Notes: generated from the letters alone by a model not told the origin. A stretch of DNA of 34,392 nucleotides from Planctomycetota bacterium (GCA_024277145.1 JAJRVU010000325.1:1-34392), one strand, 5' to 3'; counted from the first letter of the stretch, positions 8,823 through 18,005 are shown. A program made the numbers and translations.

Positions 8823-9665
8823 TTACCCGGAATGAAATGAATTATAGAGTTCTCGGTATCGAGCCATTTCAAGGATAACAGATTCAAATTGACTCAATGG
8901 TAACATATTTGGGCCATCACTCATAGCAATAGCTGGATCAGTATGAGTTTCAAAAAACAATGCATCGCAACCAGTCGCGACTGCTGCACGAGCCAGGACC
9001 GGAACCATTTCCCGTTGGCCGCCAGTTGTTTTCCCTCCGGGCATTTGAACGCTATGAGTTGCATCAAACACAACAGGTGCCCCCATCGCCTGCATGACAG
9101 GGATGCATGTAAAATCATTAACCAAACGGCCATAACCAAATGTTGTTCCACGTTCCGTCAGCAAAATATTATTCTGGCCTGTAGATTCACATTTATTAAC
9201 AATATGAATCATATCAGCAGGTGCAATAAACTGAGGCTTTTTAAAATTCACAATCCGGTTATGTTTGAGAGCAGCTTCAGCAGAGGCCAATATCAAATCT
9301 GTCTGCCTTGCCAGAAATGCAGGAATCTGAAGGATGTCACAAACTTCAGCAGCAGGTTCCGCTTGTTCAGGAGAATGAATGTCTGTTGTAACAGGAAATT
9401 GAATTCGTTCTTTCACTTTATTTAAAAGATCCAAACCAGCTTTTAAACCGGGACCACGGAAACTTTCGACACTGGTACGATTGGCTTTATCGAAACTCGC
9501 TTTGAAGACAAGGTTGAGATTATTCTTTCTGGCCATTTCTGCAAGTCGGTCCGCAATTTCAAAAACAACTGCATCACTTTCAATGACGCATGGACCCGCG
9601 ATGATCAGAAGAGGGTTTCCCTTGCCGATAGAATATTTGTTTAATTGAAGTGGATTGACAGGCAC
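8823..9665 (-). CDS. kdsA: 3-deoxy-8-phosphooctulonate (Kdo-8-phosphate) synthase, metal-dependent class
   Basis: Condenses arabinose 5-phosphate with phosphoenolpyruvate to make Kdo 8-phosphate, the committed step to the inner-core sugar of lipopolysaccharide; cytoplasmic TIM barrel. The 280-residue protein has all family hallmarks: [64 protein letters not shown] and [11 protein letters not shown]. Four metal ligands of the metal-dependent class are present in the right order (C26, H204, E239, D250); the metal-free E. coli class has asparagine at the cysteine position. The start is a GTG at 9665 giving MPVNPLQ, since the next methionine comes after the catalytic cysteine. Other Kdo genes are not nearby. 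It shares direction with the lipoprotein gene downstream. Confidence 0.97.
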   Translation of the reverse strand: MPVNPLQLNKYSIGKGNPLLIIAGPCVIESDAVVFEIADRLAEMARKNNLNLVFKASFDKANRTSVESFRGPGLKAGLDLLNKVKERIQFPVTTDIHSPEQAEPAAEVCDILQIPAFLARQTDLILASAEAALKHNRIVNFKKPQFIAPADMIHIVNKCESTGQNNILLTERGTTFGYGRLVNDFTCIPVMQAMGAPVVFDATHSVQMPGGKTTGGQREMVPVLARAAVATGCDALFFETHTDPAIAMSDGPNMLPLSQFESVILEMARYRELYNSFHSG

Positions 9666-9898
9666 TAAAACAGGTTCTTTTCAGATAGAGAACAAACGGA
9701 CAAAATGGAATTATCCCTCAGTATAATTACGCTCAAATTATTAGAGGTATTGGAGATTAATTCAATTAAGAGCGAATTAAATTAACTGATCCGCCGTAAA
9801 ACAGGCATCCAGGTAGCAAATCTTCTGAAAACACCCTGTTTTTCCAAATACAAGGCAATGAAATTCAACTAAACCTGAGGCAGGAAACAAAGATGCAG

Positions 9899-11971
9899 CT
9901 ATCCATGATTGGCCAATTTAACATTAGCCCCTGCAGGATCAATTAAAGTTAAATTCTTTTTCTTCAATTCACGATAGCAATCAGGGAGATCGAATTCTTC
10001 CAGAACTCCCATTAAAAGTGAAGATAGAGGCCAGTGGTATATTTCGGATTCAGCAATGTCCGTATAAGAGGTCAGTGGATTTTTTAAAGTGACCTGATTA
10101 ACAGAACTGGAAAGTACAGAAGCAAACGTTGCAGGAAGTGCCCCCCACCCTTTTCCAATCAGATGAATATTTTTGTAACCAATCTCTTCAAGCCATTTCA
10201 GAACAACAAGAACATCAAAAGTCCGTTGCCCGACATAAGGCCTGTTTAACATCTGGGCATAAATAGAATAGAAAAAATCATTCCCGTAAGCACTGAAATA
10301 GGAATCTGCCCCTCCACACGTATTCGGTTTAGAATCACCAATTCCACGAACATCACACGAATAGAAATCAGCTTCTGTATTAGTTTTCACAATCTCACGA
10401 ATAAATTGATCTTCACGTAATTCTGAATCAGAAGAAAGATCAGAAATATACAACAGGGCTTGTTCAGAATTGGCCTGAGGTCTTGAATAAACCATTTCAT
10501 TCCTGAGCCGATAAACAACTGCATCAATCCCTTTCTCCGTTTCCACCAGATAATTAGAAACATATTTTCGTGGATAACTTGCAATGCTCTTTGCACGAGG
10601 AATACGGTAGTTGATTTTTCCAGGCAGGGATTGCAGTTTCAAAGTTTTATTGATTGATTTTATCAGTTTTTCGCCACTCACTTCTCCTCTATTATTTGCT
10701 AATTGTTGAGATTTTTCTTTTGTAAAAGAATAAATAGTTCGTGGTTTTAAGGATGCAACCTGCCCCTTCGGACTGCACGTAAGTGTCTCTATGGATTCTA
10801 TCTTTAATTCTGGTTCTTTAGTCATATTCGAAACGCCCGTAGCCTTATTAAAACAACGGTACATTGCTTCCCGGTTTTCTATTGAAAAACCATGTGTTGT
10901 CGGACCAATAAAAATAGATACATTCTCTTCTGCACCAAGTAGTTTGTATAAATGTTTGAGGCGATGGTAAGCTTCAAGAGACCCCCGGACATCAAAGTAA
11001 TCTTTTTCCTTGGCAAGAATCACAACTGGATTGGGAGCCATCATCGCGATAAAATCGTCATGATCCAAACCGAGTTCGATTGCTTTTGGTGGGCATTGTT
11101 CTGTATCCGCTGGAAGTTCATTCTGCATGTTTCTTCGGAATGTTGTTACAAAACAACTCGGAGCCCCCATCGTCCAGCGATCTTCCAATCCACACAACCA
11201 TGTTGTCATGGTTCCCCCGCCGGAATTTCCGGTCACGCCAATGTGATTAGGATCAATTTCATCTCGGGACAACAAATAATCCAACGCACGAATGCCATCC
11301 CATGCCCGCCATAAACCGAGAAAATCACCAACGAGAAATTGTTGATTCCCTGCATGAAGATGTTCACGAACACCGACTCCTATTCGAGATTTAAGATGCT
11401 CATCCGCATATTGAATTCGTTCTCCCTGCCCGATGGGATCATAAATCAAACAGGCGTATCCCTGACGAGCTAATCCTTGAGCAAATGACTGGTAAGCTTT
11501 TTCCCCTTTACCGGTTAGTGAATGACCACATGTTCCAATAACTCCCGGAATTTTTTGATTCCGGTTAGTAGGCATGTATAGATTGGCCGTCACAGGAAAA
11601 TCAGGGCGACTTTCAAAAATAATATTTTCAATCTGGTAGCCATCTCGCAAAGTCGTTTTTGTAATTCGCGGATTTAAAGGCGTTTTTTCTGGAAAAGGTC
11701 CAAATGATGCCTGTATTTTTTTTCGAGTGATCTTTTGGTAATTCTCTGCATCCTCTTTTGTTTTTAAGGACTGCTTGAATTTCAGACTTTTTTCTTCTGC
11801 TTTTTGCACTTGTTCCATAAAATAGCGATGAACCATCCTGGGATATCGCTGAACGGGAGAATACTTCTCTGATTCCTTACCCTGTAAAATAGAGGTCAAT
11901 ATTTCATTGGAAATATTAATCCCCAATAATCCCAGTCCTGTATTCTTTAACAAATCTCTTCGGTTCATCAT
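9899..11971 (-). CDS. Tat-exported two-domain alpha/beta hydrolase (acetyl xylan esterase-like)
   Basis: A 690-residue protein. The N-terminus (NRRDLLKNTGLGLLG) fits a twin-arginine signal, so it is probably exported folded. The first alpha/beta hydrolase domain (about 110-380) has the oxyanion region GVIGTCGHS, a GYACLIYDPIGQGER strand, the nucleophile elbow TGNSGGG (S250), the acid region AKEKDYFD and the histidine in PTTHGFS. It resembles the acetyl xylan esterase/dienelactone hydrolase group. A second alpha/beta fold (about 500-690) keeps the elbow shape as GKGWG but has glycine where the serine should be, so it looks non-catalytic. Substrate is unknown; removal of acyl groups from polysaccharide is plausible. 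It lies 41 bp downstream of the end of the enolase-superfamily gene and is probably cotranscribed with it. Confidence 0.8.
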   Translation of the reverse strand: MMNRRDLLKNTGLGLLGINISNEILTSILQGKESEKYSPVQRYPRMVHRYFMEQVQKAEEKSLKFKQSLKTKEDAENYQKITRKKIQASFGPFPEKTPLNPRITKTTLRDGYQIENIIFESRPDFPVTANLYMPTNRNQKIPGVIGTCGHSLTGKGEKAYQSFAQGLARQGYACLIYDPIGQGERIQYADEHLKSRIGVGVREHLHAGNQQFLVGDFLGLWRAWDGIRALDYLLSRDEIDPNHIGVTGNSGGGTMTTWLCGLEDRWTMGAPSCFVTTFRRNMQNELPADTEQCPPKAIELGLDHDDFIAMMAPNPVVILAKEKDYFDVRGSLEAYHRLKHLYKLLGAEENVSIFIGPTTHGFSIENREAMYRCFNKATGVSNMTKEPELKIESIETLTCSPKGQVASLKPRTIYSFTKEKSQQLANNRGEVSGEKLIKSINKTLKLQSLPGKINYRIPRAKSIASYPRKYVSNYLVETEKGIDAVVYRLRNEMVYSRPQANSEQALLYISDLSSDSELREDQFIREIVKTNTEADFYSCDVRGIGDSKPNTCGGADSYFSAYGNDFFYSIYAQMLNRPYVGQRTFDVLVVLKWLEEIGYKNIHLIGKGWGALPATFASVLSSSVNQVTLKNPLTSYTDIAESEIYHWPLSSLLMGVLEEFDLPDCYRELKKKNLTLIDPAGANVKLANHG

Positions 11972-12012
11972 CAGTTTATTTCCCCATTAATCTTGTAGCA
12001 TAGTTGAAAATA

Positions 12013-13197
12013 TCAAGGATTGATCATCCAACTCTCTCGTGACTGAACGACACGTGATAAAGATTCTTCGTCAATTGTAACACTTAACCCCGAACCTTTT
12101 AAAGCCGGAGCCATTCCACGATACCCAAAAGTTAAATCTTCTTCTGTCAATCTTTCACGCACCAGGAAACGGTCATAGCTCCCTTCACGATAACAAATAT
12201 TCTTGATTGAACAGGCAAAATGTCTTCCTGCAGCTGATAATATTCCCGTTTCTCCTACCTGGCATCCCATTTGATAACCGAGCCCGTTCTGGTTTGCCAA
12301 AACCGCAATCTTTAACGAAGGAATAATCCCACCACATTTTGATAGCCTGATATTAAACAAATCACACGTTTGATTTTCGATAGAATTTTCCGCATCAGAG
12401 AAACTGCAGAGAGATTCGTCCAACATGACAGGGGTTGAAATTTGTTTTCGTATTTCAGTCAGGCAACTGACATCTTCATGAGGAACAGGCTGTTCAATAG
12501 ATGAAATTCCATACTGCTTGAGGGCATCATGTTTTTTCACGAAATCATCAGAATTCCACGATTCATTTGCATCAATTCTGATATCACATTTCTTACCCAG
12601 AACTCGACGAATTCGGGAAAGTGAATTTGTATCACTGACTCCCGGAACTCCAACTTCCACCTTGCAGTGACGGAATTTATAATAGCGATATTTTAAGGCA
12701 CGGTAGATTTCACGAATGGTTCCGCAGGGAGTGATGACTGCACTGTACTGAACTTTTTCAAAGTCTTCCCGAATGGAAGAAACCCCTTCCACATAATCAA
12801 ACAAAGATGAAATTGGCTTTTCACAGGCTCTTGTGATCGCATCCAGAATCGCAATTTCGAGTGCACAACGGGCAGAGTTCCCGAAGCAATCGCGATGACC
12901 AGTTCCCACAGGAGCAAGTTGAATTTGATTGCAACGATCAATAACATCTTCAATATTTTCAATTTTTCCTGCAAGTGGTTTCTGCCAATTGACCTCGCGT
13001 AGAAGAGTCATCGCAGAATCAATTGTTTCCCCTGTTACATATTCACGAGGTAAGCCTTCTCCCCACCCAACGGTTCCATCTTCAAGCTGGCAGCGAACAA
13101 TGATGGAGTCAGTATCTTTCCGCGTAAATGAAGCATGCTTAACCGTTTTAAGTAACGGGATTCTGACATGGTAAGCGGTGATCTGGGAAATATGCAT
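12013..13197 (-). CDS. Enolase-superfamily enzyme (muconate cycloisomerase / dipeptide epimerase subgroup)
   Basis: A 394-residue member of the mandelate racemase/muconate lactonizing enzyme superfamily. Counting from the ATG at 13197, the three metal ligands are D209 (RIDANES), E235 (SIEQPV) and D260 (LDESLCS), and the barrel lysine at the end of strand 6 is K287 (NIRLSKCGG). The strand-2 motif that is usually KxK reads CKVEVG (K179-V-E181), so the second, catalytic lysine of muconate-cycloisomerase-type members appears replaced by glutamate. The family abstracts the proton next to a carboxylate; which reaction this one performs is open. I prefer the ATG at 13197 because the usual family N-terminus (MHISQITAYHVRIPL) begins there; an upstream TTG at 13233 adds 12 residues. 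It probably shares a transcript with the Tat hydrolase just downstream. Confidence 0.85.
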   Translation of the reverse strand: MHISQITAYHVRIPLLKTVKHASFTRKDTDSIIVRCQLEDGTVGWGEGLPREYVTGETIDSAMTLLREVNWQKPLAGKIENIEDVIDRCNQIQLAPVGTGHRDCFGNSARCALEIAILDAITRACEKPISSLFDYVEGVSSIREDFEKVQYSAVITPCGTIREIYRALKYRYYKFRHCKVEVGVPGVSDTNSLSRIRRVLGKKCDIRIDANESWNSDDFVKKHDALKQYGISSIEQPVPHEDVSCLTEIRKQISTPVMLDESLCSFSDAENSIENQTCDLFNIRLSKCGGIIPSLKIAVLANQNGLGYQMGCQVGETGILSAAGRHFACSIKNICYREGSYDRFLVRERLTEEDLTFGYRGMAPALKGSGLSVTIDEESLSRVVQSRESWMINP

Positions 13198-13298
13198 TTT
13201 TGCTCTGGATATGTTGTATCTGGAAACTTTCAATCAGAAGCGATTTTATTGGCAGAAGAATTTCTGGAATGTAAAAACGAGAAGTAGAAATTATTCCA

Positions 13299-13793
13299 TC
13301 ACGATATGAATGCTTTATAGTACCAGAATAAACCGGTCACTGATGTCATCACCAAATCAATCGTAGCGCACCATCCCAACAGTTTATGAACTTTACTGTG
13401 CCCGGTTGGGACAGGAGGAGAGGGGAAATTTTTGAGAGCCAGAAACATGGTCAAAACCCATAGGAATGGAGTTGTAATTGCAAATACGAGATGCACATAC
13501 AGAATATTTCTGACTTCTGTCATTTGTGTTGCATCGAATGGAATTTCCCGCTTGGCAACAATCTCCTGCCAACCCCCTTGCATTATCATATCAATTTCAA
13601 AAGCAGACACAGCAGCCAGTAATACGATCCCTAATAAAATCTGAAGGTTTCGATGCCCTGTGTAATTCTTTTTAATTTTGACCAGAAAAAGACTGAATAG
13701 CACAAGTGGAACAATAAGAACCAAAGCGGAAACAACAAAATCCAACATGAAGGAACTGTTATTCCCTAAGAATCCGTTCTGCAAAAATGGCAT
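13299..13793 (-). CDS. DUF420 family four-TM membrane protein
   Basis: A 164-residue membrane protein with the typical DUF420 start (PFLQNGFLGNNSSFMLD) and four hydrophobic segments at about 16-39, 51-72, 97-120 and 136-160. Histidines H47, H101, H132 and H136 lie at or near membrane boundaries, as in the family. Some Gram-positive DUF420 proteins are linked to assembly of cytochrome oxidase, and planctomycete copies often sit near oxidase genes; no oxidase gene lies in this window. The ATG at 13793 has AGGA about nine bases upstream. It is about 100 bp upstream of the enolase-superfamily gene in the same direction. Role in heme/copper oxidase assembly is inference only. Confidence 0.85.
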   Translation of the reverse strand: MPFLQNGFLGNNSSFMLDFVVSALVLIVPLVLFSLFLVKIKKNYTGHRNLQILLGIVLLAAVSAFEIDMIMQGGWQEIVAKREIPFDATQMTEVRNILYVHLVFAITTPFLWVLTMFLALKNFPSPPVPTGHSKVHKLLGWCATIDLVMTSVTGLFWYYKAFIS

Positions 13794-14001
13794 TTCTATA
13801 ATCCTGTTTTCTATTCAGATTGACCGAAAGAACTGTGGGTACCTGTGAGCGTTCTCGATATTCTAACAATCCTGCACGAACAGAACAGCCTTGAATGGAA
13901 AAACGAAGGAAGTGAAAGGATTTTTCAGAAGAAATGTGGCGCAAACCTTCTTCAGAAGGCAAAACGGCAGGCCGCAAGTATTAAAAGATAGAGGTGCGGT
14001 C

Positions 14002-14091
14002 TTAGAGGGTCCGAGAGCCACTGCTACGCATGAGGATCCAACCAAACAAGCTGATCATAATCAGCAAGGTGATATATTTTTCAGGTGTCAT
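14002..14091 (-). CDS. 29-residue single-TM membrane peptide
   Basis: A short frame reading MTPEKYITLLIMISLFGW followed by ILMRSSGSRTL. It has a GGAG ribosome-binding site (14096-14099) four bases before the ATG, one hydrophobic helix (about residues 6-20) and a basic tail, the build of a small membrane subunit or regulator. It lies about 210 bp upstream of the DUF420 gene on the same strand, so a link with respiratory-chain assembly is possible. I recognise no family. The good ribosome-binding site and sensible topology argue for it; its small size means chance cannot be excluded. Confidence 0.5.
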   Translation of the reverse strand: MTPEKYITLLIMISLFGWILMRSSGSRTL

Positions 14092-14490
14092 ATTACTCCA
14101 CTGGATGCAGATAAAATTCCAGTAATAATGTGAGTAATACCAAATATTATTTGTTACATAGTCTAACATATCAACACCATTAAGTGAAAATCAAAGTTGA
14201 GGGTATTTTTTAAGAGCAATTCTCTCAATTTACAATCCTTGAGAACTGCTCCTTCTTTCTAATTTTTTCTGCTGTATTTCAATTTATTAAATAAAAGTTA
14301 GTCACCGTTTTTAAATCATTAAGAACAATTTAAAACAAGGTACTTCTCCATATGAAAACTACTTCATTTTATTCGATCAGGAGGTTATAAACTGAAATCC
14401 ATGAATTTTTAAGAATTCCAGGTTCCGGCTGTACCGGTTATAGGGCTCTTTAAAGCTTCAAAATTATCGCTCTACTACACAATGTCCAGT
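14092..14490. other. Intergenic region downstream of proB
   Basis: About 400 bp of AT-rich sequence with no credible gene. It contains the hairpin at 14214-14251 and, near 14378-14384, a plus-strand AGGAGG not followed by a usable start (only a three-codon frame). The promoter of the small membrane peptide and DUF420 genes should lie in its left part. No clear terminator for proB is visible. Confidence 0.5.
14214..14251. repeat. Strong imperfect hairpin
   Basis: GAGCAATTCTC pairs with GAGAACTGCTC (one A/C mismatch), extended by AA/TT after a two-base bulge, around a 10-nt loop. On the plus strand CCTTCTTTCTAATTTTTTC follows, which would suit a terminator, but there is no plus-strand gene upstream. 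It may end an unseen RNA or be a remnant. Confidence 0.4.
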
Positions 14491-15630
14491 TTACGATTTG
14501 TTGAGAATGACTAAATTGTCTCTATGAACAACTTCCGACACCGTCGATCCAGGAAGGATATTAGCTAATTCCGTTGACTGCTTCCCTGCAATAAGATCAA
14601 CTTCGCGGAAACCAAAATTGGTCAACCCTCTTGCAATCTCTTCCTTTGAAGAATTCAGAATGGAGATAATCTCCCCTTTTTCGAACATCCCCGTGGATTT
14701 GGTCACGCCTATTGGTAATAAAGACCGTCCGTTTTGAATCAAAGCTTTTTCGGCTCCTTCGTCGATTATAACTTGGCCTCTTGGAGTGATGGTGTATCCA
14801 ATCCAACGTTTCCATGCGGGAACCGACTCCCCCTTTGCAATGAATAAGGTCCCAACATCTTTTGAATTCAGAATGTCTTCAAGGACAACCGGATTATTTC
14901 CGTCAGCAATAATAACATTTTCACCCACTTTTATTGCAGAGAGAACTGCCTGCAATTTGGATTTCATTCCCCCCGTTCCCCGTTTACTCGTTGCATCAGA
15001 AGCATAATTCAGAATATCGTCATCCCATTCTTTAACAATGGAAATTCTTTGACTCTGTGGATGATCCGGGTCTCCATCAAAAAGCCCATCAACAACAGAA
15101 AGAATGACTAATAAGGGCGACTCAATTAAATTCGTGACCATAGCAGCCAAATGGTCATTGTCACCAAATTTAATCTCATCAACACTGACAGTATCATTCT
15201 CATTGATAACGGGAACCACTCCGTAATCAAACAAGGTTTGAATCGTATTCCTCACATTGAGATACCGGGACCGGTTCCTGAAATCATTTGCTGTCAGCAG
15301 TAGTTGAGCTGCATGATATCCATACTGGGAAAGAGAATTATCATAAAGTTTGATAAGGTGAGCCTGCCCGGTTGCAGCAGCAGCTTGTAATTTCCGGAGA
15401 TCTTTTGGGCGTTCTTTAAGGGATAACAGCCCCATCCCTGCTCCGACAGCCCCACTGGAAACAAGGACAACCTGTTTCCCTGCTTTTCGAATCAGGTGTA
15501 TCTGTTCAGATATTTGTTGAATTTTTTCTAAATCCAGGGTGTCGTCTTCACATGAGAGCACATTCGTTCCAATTTTAATCACAAATGTTTCTGCAGTTTC
15601 AACAACTTCCCTTCGAACCAGATTTTCCAT
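14491..15630 (-). CDS. proB: Glutamate 5-kinase
   Basis: Phosphorylates glutamate to gamma-glutamyl phosphate, the first and feedback-controlled step of proline synthesis; cytoplasmic. The 379-residue protein has the amino-acid-kinase domain ([60 protein letters not shown] with [14 protein letters not shown]; the [14 protein letters not shown] segment) and a C-terminal PUA domain from about residue 280. Length is typical of two-domain ProB. The start at 15630 has no strong ribosome-binding site. proA is not adjacent. It is transcribed divergently from purF. Confidence 0.97.
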   Translation of the reverse strand: MENLVRREVVETAETFVIKIGTNVLSCEDDTLDLEKIQQISEQIHLIRKAGKQVVLVSSGAVGAGMGLLSLKERPKDLRKLQAAAATGQAHLIKLYDNSLSQYGYHAAQLLLTANDFRNRSRYLNVRNTIQTLFDYGVVPVINENDTVSVDEIKFGDNDHLAAMVTNLIESPLLVILSVVDGLFDGDPDHPQSQRISIVKEWDDDILNYASDATSKRGTGGMKSKLQAVLSAIKVGENVIIADGNNPVVLEDILNSKDVGTLFIAKGESVPAWKRWIGYTITPRGQVIIDEGAEKALIQNGRSLLPIGVTKSTGMFEKGEIISILNSSKEEIARGLTNFGFREVDLIAGKQSTELANILPGSTVSEVVHRDNLVILNKS

Positions 15631-15949
15631 GCTTGCGACCTATCCCAAGAGTTTTCAGTGTCAATAATTATCAATATCTCATGATGTTATTCACGTATAA
15701 AGCTATTCTCCCATGAAATTGTAACTCATCCTGAAATTACTAAGAACAGACCAAATATAACACCCTTAATGTCCGAATACCCTTATGAAATGTATCAATG
15801 AAAGGCTGTGTCGAGGGAACATCTATTTTAACCTGCCTGTTCGGTTGGATATCATCCCTCCATTCTGTATGATACAGCGCGAACCAGGCAGGTTCACGAA
15901 CAGAGTTTTTTGCCAGAACTTTTGACAAATATCAAGGGACAGATAGTCG
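15631..15949. other. Divergent promoter region between proB and purF
   Basis: This 319-bp gap must hold the start signals of both genes. A TATAAC at 15756-15761 could be a -10 for purF but no good -35 is visible. The right half contains a long structured element (listed separately). An open minus-strand frame at 15740-15928 overlaps that element, starts with TTG and has no recognisable content, so I do not call it. Confidence 0.5.
15830..15911 (+). promoter_or_regulatory. Structured purF leader with alternative hairpins (candidate attenuator)
   Basis: AACCTGCCTG (15830-15839) is perfectly complementary to CAGGCAGGTT (15885-15894), and the stem extends by TTCG/CGAA around a one-base bulge. 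CTGTTCG (15837-15843) can instead pair with CGAACAG (15897-15903), which lies two bases before a six-T run (15906-15911), the layout of a terminator. A nested CTGTAT/ATACAG hairpin lies inside the loop. It ends 38 bases upstream of the purF ATG. The two folds exclude each other, as in attenuators or riboswitches. It matches no purine, ZTP or other riboswitch consensus I know. Confidence 0.45.
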
Positions 15950-17536
15950 ATGTCGGATCTATATCATGAGTGCGGAGTTGCAGCTGTATATCATTTACCT
16001 CATGAAGAAACAAGCCCCTTGATTTCCAGTGAAAACCGAGATAAAACCTCGCGTCTTATCCCACGCCTGCTTCTGGATATCCAGAACCGAGGGCAACTGG
16101 CAGCCGGGATAACCAGCTATCATCCTAACCATAATCAGTTAATTGATACCCATAAAGATGTTGGTACGGTGACTGAGGTTTTTCACCTGAATCATCAAAA
16201 AGAATTTAACGCTTTGATGGATGAATATTGTGGACAAGCAGCTATTGGACATGTCCGCTATGCCACCTGCGGGAAAGATGACCGAAGTTATGCTCAACCG
16301 TTTGAACGTCATCATATCCATAAAAATAAATGGTTCAGCTTTGCATTTAATGGGCAATTGGCCAATTATCAAGAATTAAGAGACGAAATACTTTCCCAGA
16401 AAGATTTTCACCTCGCCAGAGAAACTGACACAGAAATCCTGATGCATATGCTTTCCCAGCAAATTTCAGGCGACCTGCGTCCTTCCAAACTGGAAATAAT
16501 GCAGAATATTTCCGCTAAATTTGATGGTGCTTATAATATTGTCTATCTCGATGCAAACGGCGATATGTTTATTTCAAGAGACCCATTAGGAATTCGCCCT
16601 TTATGTTATGCAGTTGAAGGATCGTTATTCGCCTCTGCAAGTGAGAGCGTTGCATTAGCCAATATTGGCTTCAAGGAAGAGAATATCAAAAGCCTTGAAC
16701 CAGGCGAAATGATTATTATTGAAAATGGAAAATTATCGATTGAACGATTTGCACCTGAGCAAAAACGGGCTCATTGCTTTTTTGAATGGATCTATTTTGC
16801 CAATGTAGCAAGCACCCTTGATGAAAAAAGCGTTTATCTCACGCGTAAGCGGCTCGGGGAAGAACTGGCAAAAATAGAAACCGCTCCAATTGATGAGAAC
16901 ACAATTGTCGTCCCAGTTCCTGATACTGCAAAAGCTGCTGCAGATAGTATGGCTTATCAACTTGGCGTTCCCTGCCTGGAAGGATTAATCCGAAACAGGT
17001 ATGTCGGCAGAACATTTATTGAAGGAGGAAATCGTTCCGATAAAGCGAGAACAAAATACACTCCTCTTCCAGAAGTATTAGAAGGAAAACGTGTTTTACT
17101 GGTTGAAGACACCATTGTCCGATCAACCACCATGAAAGCATTGATTTCTCAAATTAAAGAACGAGGACGAGCAAAGGAAATTCATGTTCGGGTAGCTTGC
17201 CCGCCTATTGTCGCTCCCTGTTTTTATGGTATTGACATGTCCACAATCAAAGAGCTTTTTGCACCCAACTTCATGTCCGACTCTAATTTGACATCCGAAA
17301 TTGAAAGTAAAATGGCGGAAGCTCTTAATGCGGACAGCTTGCGTTACCTTCCCATCGATTCAATTACACGATCCATTGATATTCAATCCGATTCCTTATG
17401 CCAGGCTTGCATCAACTCTTCTTACCCAACTGAAGCTGGTGTTAAAATGTATCAGATTGCTTTAAATAATCATGACTCAGATTGTGGACAAGGCAGGACA
17501 TATGATGTGAATGCTCCTGTTTCTCCAAGAACTTAA
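15950..17536 (+). CDS. purF: Amidophosphoribosyltransferase (4Fe-4S, glutamine PRPP amidotransferase)
   Basis: Makes 5-phosphoribosylamine from PRPP and glutamine, the first step of purine synthesis. The N-terminal Ntn glutaminase domain carries its nucleophile in [10 protein letters not shown] (C8), so a seven-residue propeptide would be removed. Other glutaminase landmarks are IGHVRYAT and [10 protein letters not shown]. The phosphoribosyltransferase domain has the PRPP loop [13 protein letters not shown] (382-394). Cysteines matching the B. subtilis-type 4Fe-4S ligands are present: C276, C424, and C484/C487 in SLCQAC. At 528 residues it is longer than most (about 470-500); the extra length is partly an insertion around 18-38. 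RGQLAAG replaces the usual RGQE(S/A)AG. AGGGA lies 11 bases before the ATG. Likely controlled through the structured leader upstream. Confidence 0.93.
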   Translation: MSDLYHECGVAAVYHLPHEETSPLISSENRDKTSRLIPRLLLDIQNRGQLAAGITSYHPNHNQLIDTHKDVGTVTEVFHLNHQKEFNALMDEYCGQAAIGHVRYATCGKDDRSYAQPFERHHIHKNKWFSFAFNGQLANYQELRDEILSQKDFHLARETDTEILMHMLSQQISGDLRPSKLEIMQNISAKFDGAYNIVYLDANGDMFISRDPLGIRPLCYAVEGSLFASASESVALANIGFKEENIKSLEPGEMIIIENGKLSIERFAPEQKRAHCFFEWIYFANVASTLDEKSVYLTRKRLGEELAKIETAPIDENTIVVPVPDTAKAAADSMAYQLGVPCLEGLIRNRYVGRTFIEGGNRSDKARTKYTPLPEVLEGKRVLLVEDTIVRSTTMKALISQIKERGRAKEIHVRVACPPIVAPCFYGIDMSTIKELFAPNFMSDSNLTSEIESKMAEALNADSLRYLPIDSITRSIDIQSDSLCQACINSSYPTEAGVKMYQIALNNHDSDCGQGRTYDVNAPVSPRT

Positions 17537-17615
17537 AAGTTTCATTATCTAATAACTGCCACTTTCAGAATCCATAAACTCTTAATTGTTCTATTCATCA
17601 TCAAGGAAAAATAAT

Positions 17616-18002
17616 TTGAGCGACCAGACACCACATGAAACAATCATTCGTGTAAGGTACGCAGAGACTGATGCTATGGGAGTCATGCATCATGCAAATT
17701 ACTTCACCTTTTTTGAAACAGCTCGAACTGAACTATATCGTGATTCAGGCGGAAACTACCGAGATTTTGAAAACAATGGATATTTTTTTGTAATCATTGA
17801 AGCACAATGTAAATATCGATTGCCTGCATTGTATGATGACCTGCTTAGAATCGAAACCATCTTACAGAGAAGAACATCAGTCAAACTGGTTCATGAATAC
17901 AAAGTATATCGGGAACAGGAATTGCTAGCAGAAGGCAGAACAGTATTAGCATGCCTTAATAAAGAAAAAAAACCTTGTCGAATTCCTGAAGATATCTTTT
18001 AA
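17616..18002 (+). CDS. YbgC-like acyl-CoA thioesterase (4HBT hotdog fold)
   Basis: A 128-residue hotdog-fold thioesterase. The signature RYAETDAMGVMHHANYFTFFETARTEL contains the catalytic aspartate of the DxxGVxxHxxY motif near the N-terminus. The family hydrolyses short- or medium-chain acyl-CoA or acyl-ACP thioesters in the cytoplasm. I chose the TTG at 17616 because AAGGA lies eight bases upstream and the resulting start (MSDQTPHETIIRVRY) matches the usual family beginning; another TTG at 17586 would add ten residues without a ribosome-binding site. It follows purF by 79 bp in the same direction and meets the next gene convergently. It is not next to tol-pal genes. Confidence 0.88.
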   Translation: MSDQTPHETIIRVRYAETDAMGVMHHANYFTFFETARTELYRDSGGNYRDFENNGYFFVIIEAQCKYRLPALYDDLLRIETILQRRTSVKLVHEYKVYREQELLAEGRTVLACLNKEKKPCRIPEDIF

Positions 18003-18005
18003 ACC

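Noticed and set aside
9827-9844. GAAAACA/TGTTTTTC hairpin after the Tat hydrolase as a terminator
   Set aside because: Three-base loop, A/T stem and no T-run after it on the minus strand; too weak to call.
13759-13977. 72-codon minus-strand frame (MRPAVLPSEEGLRHISS...)
   Set aside because: Starts with TTG, has no ribosome-binding site and overlaps the first 35 bases of the well-supported DUF420 gene.
13891-14133. 80-codon plus-strand frame
   Set aside because: Runs antisense across the small membrane peptide, which has a better ribosome-binding site; composition does not look like protein.
15740-15928. 62-codon minus-strand frame in the proB-purF gap
   Set aside because: TTG start, no homology seen; its reading crosses the perfect inverted repeat better explained as a purF leader structure.
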